Positions 10,092-21,300 of a DNA stretch of 64,000 nucleotides are shown here, in pieces. The stretch comes from Tilletiopsis washingtonensis (lineage: Eukaryota > Basidiomycota > Exobasidiomycetes > Entylomatales), in NCBI RefSeq assembly GCF_003144115.1, contig NW_020312004.1:518506-582505 (forward strand), read 5' to 3'. Every line of letters begins with the position of its first letter. Position 1 is the stretch's first letter. Both the position numbers and the translations under genes were made by a program. The notes beneath the pieces were generated by a model. It searched no databases. It was not told the DNA's origin and saw nothing but the letters and a program-made list of their open reading frames with translations.

Positions 10092-12598
10092 ATGTCGCCG
10101 ACGCAGCGCGTGCCGGCGGCGCTGCAGCCGGCGCTCAAGGCGTACGTGCTCGGCTACGTGCTCGACGTGCTGCCCGCGCTGCTCAAGCTGCTGCTGCGCT
10201 TCGGCGTCACGCACACGCGCCTGCTCACCCAGCTGCGCCGCCGCCAGCGCGAGGAGCGCGCCGTGCGCGCCGAGGGCGGCGCCGCGCCGCCCAGCGTGCG
10301 CCTGCACAGCGCCGACGGCAGTGCCAGTGCCGAGGGCAGCCGTGCGCCGCCGACGTCGCTGTGGGCCGACGGCGTGCGCCCGGCGCTGGGCGAGGTGCCG
10401 CTGCTGCTGGCGCGCCTCGGGCGTGCGCTCCTCGTCGCGCTCGGCCCGCACGGCATGGCCAGCGCGGCCGCCTTTGCGCTCGCCGGCAGCGCCGCGCTCG
10501 AGCGGGTGCTGCGCAGCGCCCTCGGCCTGCTGCTCGCGCTGCCGACGCCCAGCAGCAGCGCCGGGGCGCCGGGCGTGCATGTGCGGGCGCGCCAGCGTGC
10601 GTTCCAGCTGCGCGTCGCGGCCACCTTCTTCGCCTCGACGCTCTCCAGCGGCGCCGCGCTGTACCTGCTGCAGCATGCGCCGGCGCCGGCGTCGGCCAGT
10701 GCGGCGGCGTCGGGCAGCAAGGCGCTGCCCACGCTCGGCGGCAGTGCCGCGCCGCTCTCGCCCGTGCTGCCGCGCTCGGCGCTCAGCCATCTCAACCCGT
10801 TCCGCCGCGGGCCGAGCTTCAAGGCGCGCTCGTCGCGCCCCACGCCGCTGGCGCCCGGCGGCCACTTCCTCTCGCGCCTCACTGCGCTCTCGCTGCCCGC
10901 CACGCCCGCGCTCTCGGTCGGCCCGCTCTCGCCCGCTCGCGACGTGACGCCGCTGCCGGCCGACGGCAACGAGCCGCCGAGTCCGCTGCTCGAGCCGCCG
11001 TCGTCGCCGGGCGTCGCTGACGCGGCCGCGAGCGAGGCAGAGGCGGCGAGCAAGGCTGCGAGGCCGAAGCGCCCGAGTCCGACGATCGACATTACGCTCG
11101 TGGCCATTGTGCGCGCCCTCGACACGGTGCTGCGCGGCGTGCCTGCGCTGCGCACGCTCTTCGGCCCGGCCAGCAAGGGCCGTCCCAAGGGCCATGGCAT
11201 CAATGGCCTCGGCGGCCCAGACGCAGGCCTCCGTCTGCCCACGCGCCGCCAGGGCCTGGTGTCTCAGGCTGCCTCGGCTGCCGCAAGCCAGGCAGAAGGC
11301 CTGACGTTTGTCGTTGCCTGCGGTGAGCCGCCGCCAAGCGCGACAATTGCACTGGCAGGGGCTCACTTTCTCTCGCAGCGGTCATCATGTGGAATTGGTT
11401 CTACCACCCGCAGCGCCTGCCGCCGACGTATGTCAAGTGGTGAGTCGCCGTGCCGCCCTGATCCTGGCGCGTATGCTGACTCTCCTGTAGGATCTCGAAC
11501 CTCGCGACGATGGACGAGCGCCTGCTGGTCGCTCTGCGCTGCCTGCGCAGCGACGAGCCCTTCTTGTGGCGCTATGCCGACTCGCGCGTGCCGCCGGCGG
11601 GCATCCAGCTCCTCGGCGGGCTCTCCGAGTCGCTCGGCCATCCCTACGAGTGGGGCGACCCGTCGCGCATGCCGCACAGCGCCGCACACGCCCGCCAGCT
11701 CGTGGCCCAGGCCCGCGCCGACAACGCGGCGCTGCGTGCAGCCGGCAAGGCGCCCGAGCGCGAGCCGCTGCGCGAGCCCAAGGGCGAGCCGGGCTTCATC
11801 TTTGCCGGCGCCTGCGGCCCGCGCGGCCGCGGCGAGATGGGCGGCATGCCCTGCGAGCTGGTGCACTGCGGCACGGGCGGCGGCAACTGCTGGAAGAACG
11901 CGGCGCTGCGCTGGCTGCGCGCGTGGCGCATGTGCATGGGCATCTACATTCCCGTGCAGCTGGTGCCGCGCCTGCTCTTCAATCCGAAGCAGTTTGTGCG
12001 CACGCCGCTGGACAGCTTCATCAAGGTGCTGCAGGGCAGCGCCCGCAGCTCGGCGTTCATCTCCACGTTTACCGCCAGCATTTGGTGCGTCCCGTGTCGC
12101 CGGCCGCCGTCGCTGTGAGGCTGACTCCACGCGCGCAGGTTCATGGTCTGCCTCGGCCGCTCGCTCCTCCTGCCGCGCCTCTTCCCCAGCGTCTCGCACC
12201 GCTTCTGGGACGCCGGTCTCGGCCCCATGCTCGGCTCGCTCACGTGCGGCTGGTCCGTCTTCATCGAGGACAAGCGCAAGCGTGCCGAGATGGCGCTGTA
12301 CGTCGCGCCGCGTGCGCTCATGGCGTGCGCCGAGATGGCCAAGCCCGGCTGGGCCAGCGGCGGCGCGCCAAGTGCGCTCATGGCTGAACGGTGAGCCGTA
12401 GCGTCGTGGCCACCTGCAGCGATGTGCTCACCCGACCGCAGCATCCTGTTCGGCCTCAGCATCGGCGTCATCACGAGCGCCGCACGCTACCGCCCGGACC
12501 TCCTGCGCGGCATCACCTCGCTGATGGCGTGGGTGGTGCGCACAAGCGCGTCGCAGCAGCGCGCCGCGCGCGTCTCAGCCCCGCGCGCGCGCGCCTAG
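10092..12598 (+). CDS. TMEM135-like multi-pass membrane protein
   Basis: Five exons (10092-11322, 11379-11439, 11491-12084, 12139-12390, 12442-12598) encode about 764 aa. Features resembling the TMEM135 (PMP52) family of peroxisomal or mitochondrial-dynamics membrane proteins are: an N-terminal hydrophobic helix with LKAYVLGYVLDVLPALLKLLL; a Ser/Pro/Ala-rich variable middle (about residues 200-370); the WNWFYHPQRLPPTYVKWIS block; the CELVHCGTGGGNCWKNA segment with nearby cysteines; GIYIPVQLVPRLLFNP; and FISTFTASIW/FMVCLGRSLLLP across the fourth splice. The C-terminus (SILFGLSIGVITSAARYRPDLLRG) repeats the Gly-rich membrane-helix style of the family. Every splice joins inside a codon and restores such a block. 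The family assignment is from memory of motifs; organelle and function are inferred. Confidence 0.75.
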
Positions 12599-12703
12599 AC
12601 GCTAGAGCGCCGCTGTCTGGACAGCAGGGTGCCGCTGCCGCATGCAATACAGCATTGTTACCCGTGACGCCGCGCGTGAGTGAAGGGCGGTGCCGAGGGC
12701 AGC

Positions 12704-12720
12704 AAAAAGGGGGTGCAAAA
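12704..12720 (-). terminator. RNA polymerase III terminator of the tRNA gene
   Basis: Two T-runs on the minus strand, four Ts at 12720-12717 and five Ts at 12708-12704, lie 5 to 21 nt beyond the 3' end of the tRNA. Runs of four or more Ts are the standard RNA polymerase III stop signal. Confidence 0.75.
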
Positions 12721-12724
12721 GTCA

Positions 12725-12806
12725 TGCCCCCAGCCGGAATCGAACCAGCGATCGCCTCATCCATCAAAAGTACAAGTGAGGTGCCTTGCCACTTGGCCAT
12801 ACGGGC
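12725..12806 (-). tRNA. tRNA-Thr (anticodon TGT) with a 10-nt intron
   Basis: The minus strand folds as a full tRNA: a 7-bp acceptor stem (GCCCGTA with TGGGGGC), a D-arm with GCCAAGTGGCAAGGC, an anticodon stem CCTCA/TGAGG, a 5-nt variable loop, and a T-arm GCTGG-TTCGATT-CCGGC, with discriminator A. The loop between the anticodon-stem halves is 17 nt; removing 10 nt (12770-12761) after position 37 leaves CTTGTAA, the loop of fungal tRNA-Thr(UGU). The anticodon is at 12774-12772. The internal A box (TGGCCAAGTGG) and B box (GGTTCGATTCC) are intact. One oddity is a G-G mismatch in the acceptor stem (pair 5-68). The intron site between 37 and 38 is where nuclear tRNA introns normally lie. Confidence 0.88.
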
Positions 12807-13838
12807 GCCAATTCTAGGCGGCCCGCCATAGCGTATATGAACCGTGACGTAGTCCCTCCTGCAGGACGGCTGTTGCCCAGAGCTCGAGCGCGGGTCAGTC
12901 TGGAAGCAGGGATGCATCATGAGGCCGCCCTCACTGCTCGTGTCCGTCGCAGATGTAGCGAGCTGCAGGTGCGCCTGCGACGCTCACAAGGCCTCTCCAC
13001 CTCGCTCGCGAGCATTCGCAGCCAGCAGGCACGCACGCCGCGGGCGCGGCGCGGCTTTGTGCGGCTGAAATTTTGGGTCGGACGCGCCGCGCGGATGGCG
13101 GAGGCTCTCTCGCGCGCGCCTCCAACAGCTTGGACGCCGCTGCAGTGAGCTGGTCTCGCTGCTGCTCTGCAGTCAGAGGGTCGTGCTAGAACAGCATGTC
13201 ATCGTCGAGCGCCCGTGTCGCACTGGCTGCTGCGGAGGATGTGCGACGGGTGCGCGCGGTGTTGCACTCCGCTGGCCCTCCGCAGCGAGCGCCGCGTTGG
13301 GCCGCCCCAGAGCCCGGCGCGCGTGGTCAGTGCGCACACTGCTCCCGTGCCCGGCGTGCGGCACGCCCTTGCCCCGCCGCTGCTTCCCGCGCGCCGCCGC
13401 TGCGTGCGTGCGGCCGTCTTCGCGCCTGCGCTGCCGTCGTCGGCGTGCCTCTTGGAGCGCCGCCTGCAGGCCAGCAGCCACAGCGAGCGAGGGCCGGTCC
13501 GAGAGCGGCGAGCAGAGGGAGCAGCATCCAGCCTGCGCGCTGAGGCCTGCACTGGCAGCCGCTGAGGCACGCACGCTGCGCGAGAGTGCATCATCTTCTC
13601 GAGCTGAGCGCTGCGGATGCAAGGTGCGCGTGCCGCGGCTGCTCAGGCTGCTGCTCTTGTGCCGGCCGGCCTGCCCCAGAAGACGCGCCTCGCTGTGCCC
13701 GCGCCTCGCCGTGCTGCTGCTTCCCTCTCTCCTGCCACCACCCGACCCCGATCCTGCCTCGCACCGCTCGTCTCCGTCTCGCCTGCCTCTGTCACCGTCC
13801 CACCCGCTCCCCGTCACCCCCGCACACACTCGCCCACC
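12807..13838 (+). other. Gene-free interval upstream of YHM2
   Basis: About 1 kb between the tRNA 5' flank and the carrier gene. Open frames here are short, Arg/Ala-rich and without family motifs. The last 120 bases before the ATG at 13839 are rich in C and T (repeated CTC, CCC and TCTC), like leaders elsewhere in the window. No other feature seen. Confidence 0.45.
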
Positions 13839-15296
13839 ATGGCGCCGCAGCAGAAGGGCTTCAGCTGGTCCAACATCGCCGTCGGCGCGACGATGAAGTG
13901 CGTGCCGCCCAGCGCAGCCAGCGCACCACCCCCACTCACACCCCGCGCAGCATGTTCGAGGTCTCGACGCTCGGCCAGCCGCTCGAGGTCATCAAGACGA
14001 CGATGGCGTCGAACCGCAAGGCGTCGATGGCCGAGGCGCTCAAGACCGTCTGGTCGCGCGGCGGCGTGCTCGGCTTCTACCAGGGCCTCATCCCCTGGGC
14101 CTGGATCGAGGCCAGCACCAAGGGCGGCGTGCTCATCTTCACCAGCGCCGAGATCGAAAAGGTCGCGTCGCGCAACGGCTTTGGCGCCGGCGCCTCGGGC
14201 CTGCTCGGCGGCATGGGCGGCGGCATTGCGCAGGCCTACGCCACGATGGGTGAGCCGCAGCAGGAGGGGCCATGTGCGGCACCAGCGCTGATCATCGTCC
14301 AGGCTTCTGCACCTGCATGAAGACGGCCGAGATCACGCGCCACAAGCAGGCCGCCTCGGGCATCAAGCCGCCCGGCACGTTCACCGTCTTCATGGACATC
14401 TACCGCCGCGAGGGCATCAAGGGCATCAACAAGGGCGTCAACGCCGTCGCCGTACGGCAGTGCACCAACTGGGGCAGCCGGTAAGTGCAGTGCGGCAGGC
14501 GCGTGGAGAGTGCGGCGACGAGGTGCGGATCTGCATATCGCTCGGCAGAGCAGGTCCTGCGCAGCTCGAGCAATGCGCCGCGATGCGGCTCGTGCGGGTC
14601 GCCGCTGCGGCGCTCCTCCCTCATACACATGCGCTGACGCTGCATTCTCAGCATGGGTTTCGCCCGCCTCGCCGAGACGCCGGTGCGTGCCATGTCGGGC
14701 AAGACGGAGGCCGAGAAGCTGTCGGGCGCCGAGCGCATCCTGTGCTCGTCGATCGGTGGCGCCCTCGGCTGCTGGAACCAGCCCATCGAGGTCATCCGTG
14801 TCGAGGTGAGTGCTTGAGATGTGCTGCTGCCAGTCGCGCTGCTGACACGAGTGTGGCTGCGCAACAGATGCAGTCGATGGCCAAGGCCGAGCCGGGCTCC
14901 AACCGCCCGACGAACCTCACGATTGGCAACACGCTGAGTGCGTAGAGTCGTGCAGGCCAGCGGGCCCCACACTGACGCGCCGCGCAGGCTACATCTACAA
15001 GGAGAACGGCATCAAGGGCCTGTACCGCGGCGTGACGCCGCGCATCTTCCTCGGCATCTGGCAGACGATCTGCATGTGAGTGTCGCACACAGGGCGCCCT
15101 AGAGACGCACAGCGTGCTGACAGCGCCGCGCGCCAGGGTCTCGTTCGCCGACTACGTCAAGGAGGCCATTGCCGGCCCCAAGGTGCAGGCCGTGGCGCAC
15201 AAGACGGCGGACCTGGCCGCGACGACGGCGCACCGGACGCAGGAGCTGGCCGAGCAGGCGGCCAACGAGGTCAAGGGCATTGCCAAGAGCGCCTGA
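13839..15296 (+). CDS. YHM2: YHM2-type mitochondrial carrier (citrate/oxoglutarate)
   Basis: Seven exons (13839-13897, 13951-14249, 14303-14480, 14652-14805, 14868-14937, 14988-15075, 15137-15296) encode about 335 aa. Yhm2 exchanges citrate for 2-oxoglutarate across the inner mitochondrial membrane and also associates with mitochondrial nucleoids in yeast. Recognisable family segments include [68 protein letters not shown] and [20 protein letters not shown]. These cover three carrier repeats whose P-x-[DE]-x-x-[KR] motifs are diverged as in Yhm2 (QPLEVIK, QPIEVIR). The tail is a lysine- and alanine-rich stretch. Intron 3 is 171 nt while the others are 50-62 nt. All six splices restore family sequence across the junction, so the model is firm. 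Confidence 0.94.
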
Positions 15297-16478
15297 GCGC
15301 GCACGCGAGAGTAGAGCCGGGCCCGCCGCGGCCTGTGCGCGAAACGCTAGAGTCTGGATTGGGATGCCGCGTCCTGGGCCCGCTGCGCGGGTCGCCAGGC
15401 GCCCGCCGTCGGCCGATGGCGGCGTAGAGAGGTGCAATGATCACGTTACAGCAGCTGCCCGAGATGGACGAGCAAGCGGGTTGGTGTGCTGTGCGGACTG
15501 GCGGGCCGTCTGTGGCGCCCCTGCAACGTCTGGCTGCGGGCGAAGCACGGAGCACGGTGCACGCATGCTGCCCTGCGAGCGCATGCTCCTCTCTCTCCAC
15601 CGCCTGCGTCGCTGCGTGCGCGCGCGGCAGCGGCGCGAGCATGGCGAGGGAGCGGATAAAGCCGCGGCTCAGCCGACTCGAGTACAACTGCCGCGCCGGG
15701 AGAATTCAGCTGGCGGGTGCGCGACTTGTATTCAGCATTCGGCGCCGCGGCTCCGGCACGCGGGCCGTGCCGCCGGTGGCCTGACGCAGCTCGGCGGCGC
15801 GTGTGGCTGCTGCTGCTGCGCGCTTTCGTCGTCGGCGCTGCTGCGCGGCGGCGTGGCCTGCTCCACCCATCCGCACCGTCCGACACCCCTGTCCCGTCTC
15901 TGCGCCTGCCACACCACACTCGCTCCACGTCACGCTCACGCCCGCGCTGCCTCGCCAGTACCTCTCACGCTGCGCTGCACGGCCACATCCGCTGTCGTCG
16001 CACCGCCGCTCTTCCCGCGCGCCTGCCAGCCCGCGTCTCTATCGCAGGCACGGCGTCTCCGCCAGGCAGCTCTCTCTGCGCGCTGTGCACTGCATAGGCA
16101 CTGCCGCCGCACGCTCTAGCTGCGCTTGAAAGACACAGTGAGTCGCGGCACGAGTCTGCGCCCTGTATGCAGCCACAGCCGCATGGCGACGAGGAGGGCC
16201 TCGCAGCCGAGACTGCCGGCTGCGCCGCCGAGGAGCGGATGGCGGCGCCATGGTGTCTGCCACCGCTGCCGCTCGCGTTGTGTCTATCACCCAGGCACGT
16301 CTGACGGCCGTGCTTGACGCCTCGGCCTCGGTTTGTGCGCGGCCGCGGTGCCAGCGATGTGCATCTTGAGTGCTCTGCGCTTGCTGGCATGCCGGCCCGC
16401 GGTGCTGATGGAGAGGCGCACTTCCTCGCGCCTGAAACATCCCTCGCCTGCATGGCTGACGCTCCGCGCTGCGCCCAG
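15297..16478 (+). other. Gene-free interval; ORM promoter and probable 5' UTR intron
   Basis: Nearly 1.2 kb without a supported gene. A good donor (GTGAGT at 16139) and a branch-like CTGAC followed by an acceptor CAG at 16476-16478, directly before the ATG at 16479, suggest a 5' UTR intron of about 340 nt for the ORM gene. The frame upstream of that ATG is open but has no recognisable sequence. This is inference from splice signals only. Confidence 0.4.
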
Positions 16479-17529
16479 ATGTCGTCGACCTCTGCGTCTG
16501 CGACGCCGACGCCGTCGCCGACGCTCTCGTCGACGGTGCACCGCGGCTCGCGCTCGCCGCCCGCCGCGCCGCCCACGCTCACCATCACGCCGCCGAGCGC
16601 CGGCGGCGCGGGCAGCGGCGACCTCGAGGAGAAGACGGGCGGCCTGGACCGGCCGTCAAATCGGCGGCGCTCGAGCTCGATTGTGCACGTCGAGAAGATC
16701 CAGATGTCGCCCGTGGAGCTCCTCGACCAGTCCGCCGGCTTCAACGCCAACGCCGAGTGGGTCAACTACAAGGGCGCGTGGGTCATCCACGTCGTCCTGA
16801 TCGTCGTGGGCAAGATCCTGCTCGACGTGGTGCCGGGCATGGAGCAGGACACGAGCTGGACATGTGTCAATCTGAGCTATATCGCGGTGAGTGTGCACAG
16901 AGCAACATTGGTGCAGCGGCGACATGCGCAGAAAGACAGCTTGCGAGCACCGGTGGCTTGCGGCATTCTTGGCACTGGCATGGGGTGCTAGTGTGGCCGC
17001 CATGTGCTCTGCAGGAATCGCCGAGCAGACAGTCGCTGACGCTCGGCCGCGACGCAGCTGTCCTACCTCATGTTCCACTACGTGCAGGGCACGCCGTTCG
17101 AGAGCAACGCCGGCGCGTACGACGCATATACGCTCTGGGAGCAAATCGACCACGGCGCGCAGTACACGCCCGCGAAGAAGTGGCTCACCAGCGTGCCGAT
17201 TGGGCTGTGAGTGTGCGAAGTGGAGTGGCAGGCCCTAGGGACACGTGCTCATGCCTTGTGGCCCGCAGCTTCCTCATCTCGACGCACTACACGCGCTACA
17301 ACCCGTGGCTCTTTGCGCTCAACTTTGTCGCGACCGTCTTTGTGCTGCTGCCCAAGCTGCCAATTGTGAGTGCCCCGCCGTGTCTGTGCTGCGTGAACGG
17401 TGCCTCATGCCTCGCGCCGCATGACAGCTGCACCGCCTGCGCTTCAAGCTCTTCCCGAACACGCCATACCCCAGCCGGCCCGGCACGCCTACGATCTCGC
17501 GCCCCAACAGTGCCGCGGGCTGGCGCTGA
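16479..17529 (+). CDS. ORM1: ORM/ORMDL regulator of serine palmitoyltransferase
   Basis: Orm proteins sit in the ER membrane, bind serine palmitoyltransferase and restrain sphingolipid synthesis. Four exons (16479-16886, 17058-17206, 17269-17365, 17428-17529) give about 251 aa. The N-terminal 65 residues are Ser/Thr/Pro-rich and end in RRRSSSIVHVEKIQ; in yeast Orm1/2 a matching Arg-rich serine patch is phosphorylated by Ypk kinases to release inhibition, so the same control is likely here. Membrane segments follow: YKGAWVIHVVLIVVGKIL, LSYLMFHYVQGTPFE, FLISTHYTRYNPWLF and FALNFVATVFVLLPKLPI. The C-terminus carries a Pro/Ser-rich tail (NTPYPSRPGTPTISRP). Intron 1 is 171 nt. The start is the first Met after a likely 5' UTR acceptor; an in-frame ATG at 16452 is an alternative. 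Confidence 0.9.
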
Positions 17530-18087
17530 GGCGGCCGGGCGAGGCGTGGTGCGACACGACAGACTCTGCGCTACGCATGCAGCGATGGATGGCTTGCGCA
17601 CTCTACGGGCTGGCCGGGCGGCGTGCGCCTCGTACGGTGTCCGACGCCGGCCTTGGCGCTCCTCGATGTCGTGCCTGTGTCTCTCCTCCTCGTCTGGTCT
17701 CGCCAGACCCTGTGCATACTGCAGCTGAACGATGCCGTGCAACGCGTGTGTGTGGAGGGTGTGGGGAAGGCTTGTGGTACGAAGCCGGCTGCGCATGACG
17801 CCGCGGGCCGGAGATCATCTCTCGCAGCATGCCCCGCGTGACGGCGAGGCACAGGGCAGGGCGCTAGCCGCTGCAACCGAGCAGCTCTAGTCGCTGCTGC
17901 AGCAGATTGCCGGCCCTTGGGTGGGAGCGCAGCCTCGCTCGATCGACGCCGGCGCTGCGGATCTCGCTGCTTAGCGCCGGCGCCCGTCGCTCCACGCGGA
18001 GGCGGGCGCGTTAGCGTGCGGCAATCTGGCTGTCCGCCGCGCCTTTCTCCGCCGCGTGCGGGGAAAGCGGAGGGCGCCGTCGAGCGC
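17530..18087 (+). other. Gene-free interval between ORM and GH35 genes
   Basis: Short, unconvincing open frames only. The sequence grades into the GH35 promoter described separately. No repeat or RNA gene was recognised. Confidence 0.45.
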
Positions 18088-18307
18088 TGACGTCTTGACG
18101 TCTCAGGTGCTGTCGCCCGGCCCGCCGGCGAGCTGCAGGATGATGCCTCGCTCCCGCCGGCGTCCTCGCCGCCGCCGTGCAGTGCCGCCGGCGCCGCCGG
18201 CGCTGACTCTGTATCGACATCGGCGAATTCGCCGCCTATAAGAGGCCTTGCTCAAGGCAGCGAGACGGCGGCGCACTCAACCCCCCCCCCCCCCCCCCCC
18301 CCCCCCC
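18088..18307 (+). promoter_or_regulatory. Compact promoter of the GH35 gene with CRE-like sites, palindrome, TATA and C27 tract
   Basis: Four elements lie in order. Two TGACGTC half-palindromes, 8 bp apart (18088-18094 and 18096-18102), match the core of CRE/ATF sites for bZIP factors. A perfect 14-bp palindrome CGGCGAATTCGCCG (18221-18234) has CGG-N8-CCG form, the type bound by Zn2Cys6 dimers. A TATA-like TATAAG is at 18237-18242, about 66 bp before the ATG. A run of 27 C residues (18281-18307) touches the start codon. Presence of the elements is direct; binding and use are inferred. Confidence 0.55.
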
Positions 18308-21300
18308 ATGCGAGCCTTCTCACCTGCCTGGGCAGCGCTGCTGGCGGCCACCGCGTGCGTCACGTCGGCCGCCGTGCTGCCCCTCTCGTCGCCCCTCGCC
18401 GCACGCCAGGCGACAAGCGCCGGCCCCGTGTCGTGGAACGGCAAGGCGTTCAGCATCAACGGCGAGGAGGTCCTCCTCTACGGCGCCGAGTTCCACCCGT
18501 GGCGCCTGCCGGTGCCGTCGCTCTGGCGCGACCCGCTCTCGAAGCTCAAGGCATCGGGCGTCAACACCATCTCGATCTACACGCACTGGGGCCTCATCAT
18601 GCCCTCGCCCGACGCCGCCTCGGTGAGCCTCGAGGCGCCGGCAAATCGCCTGGCCGACTTCCTGCAGATCGCCAAGGAGCTCGGCCTCTTCGTCATCGTG
18701 CGCCCGGGCCCCTACATCAACGCCGAGACGAACAACGGCGGCATGCCGGGCTGGGTGCAGAACCTGGAGACGCAGCTGCGCGTCAACACGTCCGCCTTCG
18801 CCGACGCCTGGAAGCCCTACGTCAAGGCCGTCGTCGACGCCTCCGTGCCGTACCAGTACAAGGCCGACGGCAGCGGAGGCACCGTGCTGGCATACCAGGT
18901 AGAGAACGAATTTCAGCAGACGCCGTCGATGGAGGCGTACTTCGATGAAATCATCAGCTTCTACCACGCCAACAACGTCACGGTGCCCACGACTTTCAAT
19001 GCACTCTCGGGCACCAGCGACTACGTCAACTCGACGACGCTTGACATCTGGGGCAAGGACTCGTACCCGCAGAGCTTCGACTGCGCGCGCCCCGACACGT
19101 GGAGCCGCGTAGACAACTACACGTCCTACTCGACGCTGCGCCCGAGCAACCCGCCGACGATCCCGGAGTTTCAAGGCGGCTCGTACGACGCCTGGGGCGG
19201 CAGCACGTACGACAACTGCGCGCTGCTCACCAACTCGAGCTTTGTGCGCGTATTTGAGAAGGGGGCGCTGAGCGACGGCATCAAGCTGAAGTCCAACTAC
19301 ATGGGCTTCGGCGGCACCAACTGGGGCAACCTGGCGTACGGCGGCCTCGTGTACACGAGCTACGACTACGGCGCCGGCATCAGCGAGAAGCGCATCAAGC
19401 GCGAGAAGCTCGGCGAGATCGGCCTCGTCGGCTCGTTTGTGCAGTCCTTTCCGGCGTTTGCGGCGGCGAGCGTGGTGCTGCAGGGCACGAACCTCGGCGT
19501 GTTGGAGCAGGACGGCGACGTGGCTGTCTCGCACCTGGCCAACGGCGACGCGGCGTGGTACTTTGTGCGCCAAGCCGATTCGTCGTCCAGCGCCACGACG
19601 ACATTCCGCATCTCCGTCGACGCCGCTGGGCAGCAGCTCACGCTGCCGACCAACGGTAAAGCGACGCTCAACGGCCGCGACGCCGTCATGATGCCGATCC
19701 ACTTCAAGCTGCCCTCGGGCACCGTGCTGACGTATTCGACGGCCGATGTCAGCTTCGCCGGCGCTGTGGACAGCCGCGACGTCGTCTTCCTGCACGGCGA
19801 GGCGGGCCAGAACTACGAGTTTGCCCTCGAGAGCGGCTGGACGCTGTCGAGCAGCGACGACGGCGTGACAATCCGCGACAATGTCGTCAACTGGACGCCG
19901 ATCGCCAGCGGCGCCCTCACCGTGACGGCCACGCGCTCGGGCAGCTCGGACATCCTCTTCCGCCTCGGCGACAGCTTCTATGCGCGCAGCCTGACGTTCC
20001 CCTCGGAGGCCAACATCACCTCGCTCGACGGCATCCTCGGCCGTACGGACCGCATCGTCGTGCAGGGTGCCTACCACGTTGCCAACGCCAGCACGTCGTC
20101 CGGTGTGCTCGCGCTGTTCGGCCAGCTGAACGGCACGAGCTCCACGCTCGAGATCGTCGCCCCTTCTGCTGTCACTAGCGTTACGTTCAACGGCGCGCAG
20201 GCCACGTCCTCGCGCAGCACGGACTACGGCTCGATCGTTGCGGCGTTCGACGGTGCATCCTCGGAGGCCGAGGCGTACGAGGCGCCGGCGCTGACGCAGT
20301 GGAAGGTGGCCGACTCGCTGCCCGAGATCGCCGCCGACTACGTCCCGGATGACATCTGGAAGAGCGCCAATCTGACGAGCACGCCAAACGCCTGGTTCGG
20401 CGAGGCGACGACGAAGAACGTCCTCTTCGCCGGCGCATACGGCTTCCACTCGCAGGGTGCCGTCCTGTGGCAGGCGCGCTTCTCGCGCAACGACTCGGGC
20501 AGCGCGCCCACGCGCCTGGCCGTCAGATACATTGGCGGCAAGTTCTTTGCCTCGTCGACGTGGCTCAACGGCCAGCTTGTGGGCGCTACGGACGTGCCGA
20601 CGGACACGCAAGTGGCCAACGCGACATTTGATCTGCCAGCCGATGCGCTAAAGGACGGCGAGAACGTCTTTACGGTGTTGATCGACTCAACGGGCCTGGA
20701 AGAAATCGGCTCGATCGAGAGCGCCGAGGGCTACGAGTACCCGCGCGAGAACACAAAGCAGCCGCGCGGCATCCTCGGCTTCGACCTGCTGGCCGGCAAT
20801 GCTACGGTCGATGCATCGCTGGCATGGAGCGTCACCGGGAACCGCGGCGGCGTGGACTTCCCCGACAAGACGCGTGGCCCGCTCAACGAGGGTGGCCTCT
20901 ACGGAGAGCGCCAGGGCTGGCACCTGCCGGGCTTCGATGACTCGCAGTGGGCCAGCGGCGCGCCAAACGCCTCGGACGCCGTCGCGGGTGCAGGCGTCAA
21001 GTTCTTCCGCACCTCGTTCGACCTTGCGCTGCCGGCGGGACACGACATCCCGCTGAGTATCGTGTACGGCGGCAACGCCAGCGATGCGACGCAGGTGTGG
21101 CGCAGCATGCTCTTCGTCAACGGCTGGCAGTACGGCAAGCGCTTCGTGCAGTTTGGCCCGCAGGTCAACTTTCCCATCCCGCCCGGCATCCTCAACCTCA
21201 ACGGCACCAACACGCTGGCCGTGTCGCTGTGGTCGCCCGACGCCAAGGGCGCGTCGATCCCGGCGCTCAGCATCGAGAAGCAGGGCGTCTTTGCCGGCGC

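Noticed and set aside
16314-16478. N-terminal extension of the ORM protein
   Set aside because: The frame is open but a branch site and CAG acceptor directly precede ATG 16479, and ORM proteins do not have such an extension.
18248-18307. Start of GH35 at ATG 18248, giving a nine-proline leader
   Set aside because: It lies only about 6 bp beyond the TATA-like box, so is unlikely to be in the mRNA, and it would bury the signal peptide.
18320-20611. A 763-codon open frame opposite the GH35 gene
   Set aside because: Composition is Arg/Val/Ala-rich with no motif; it shadows the well-supported GH35 coding strand.
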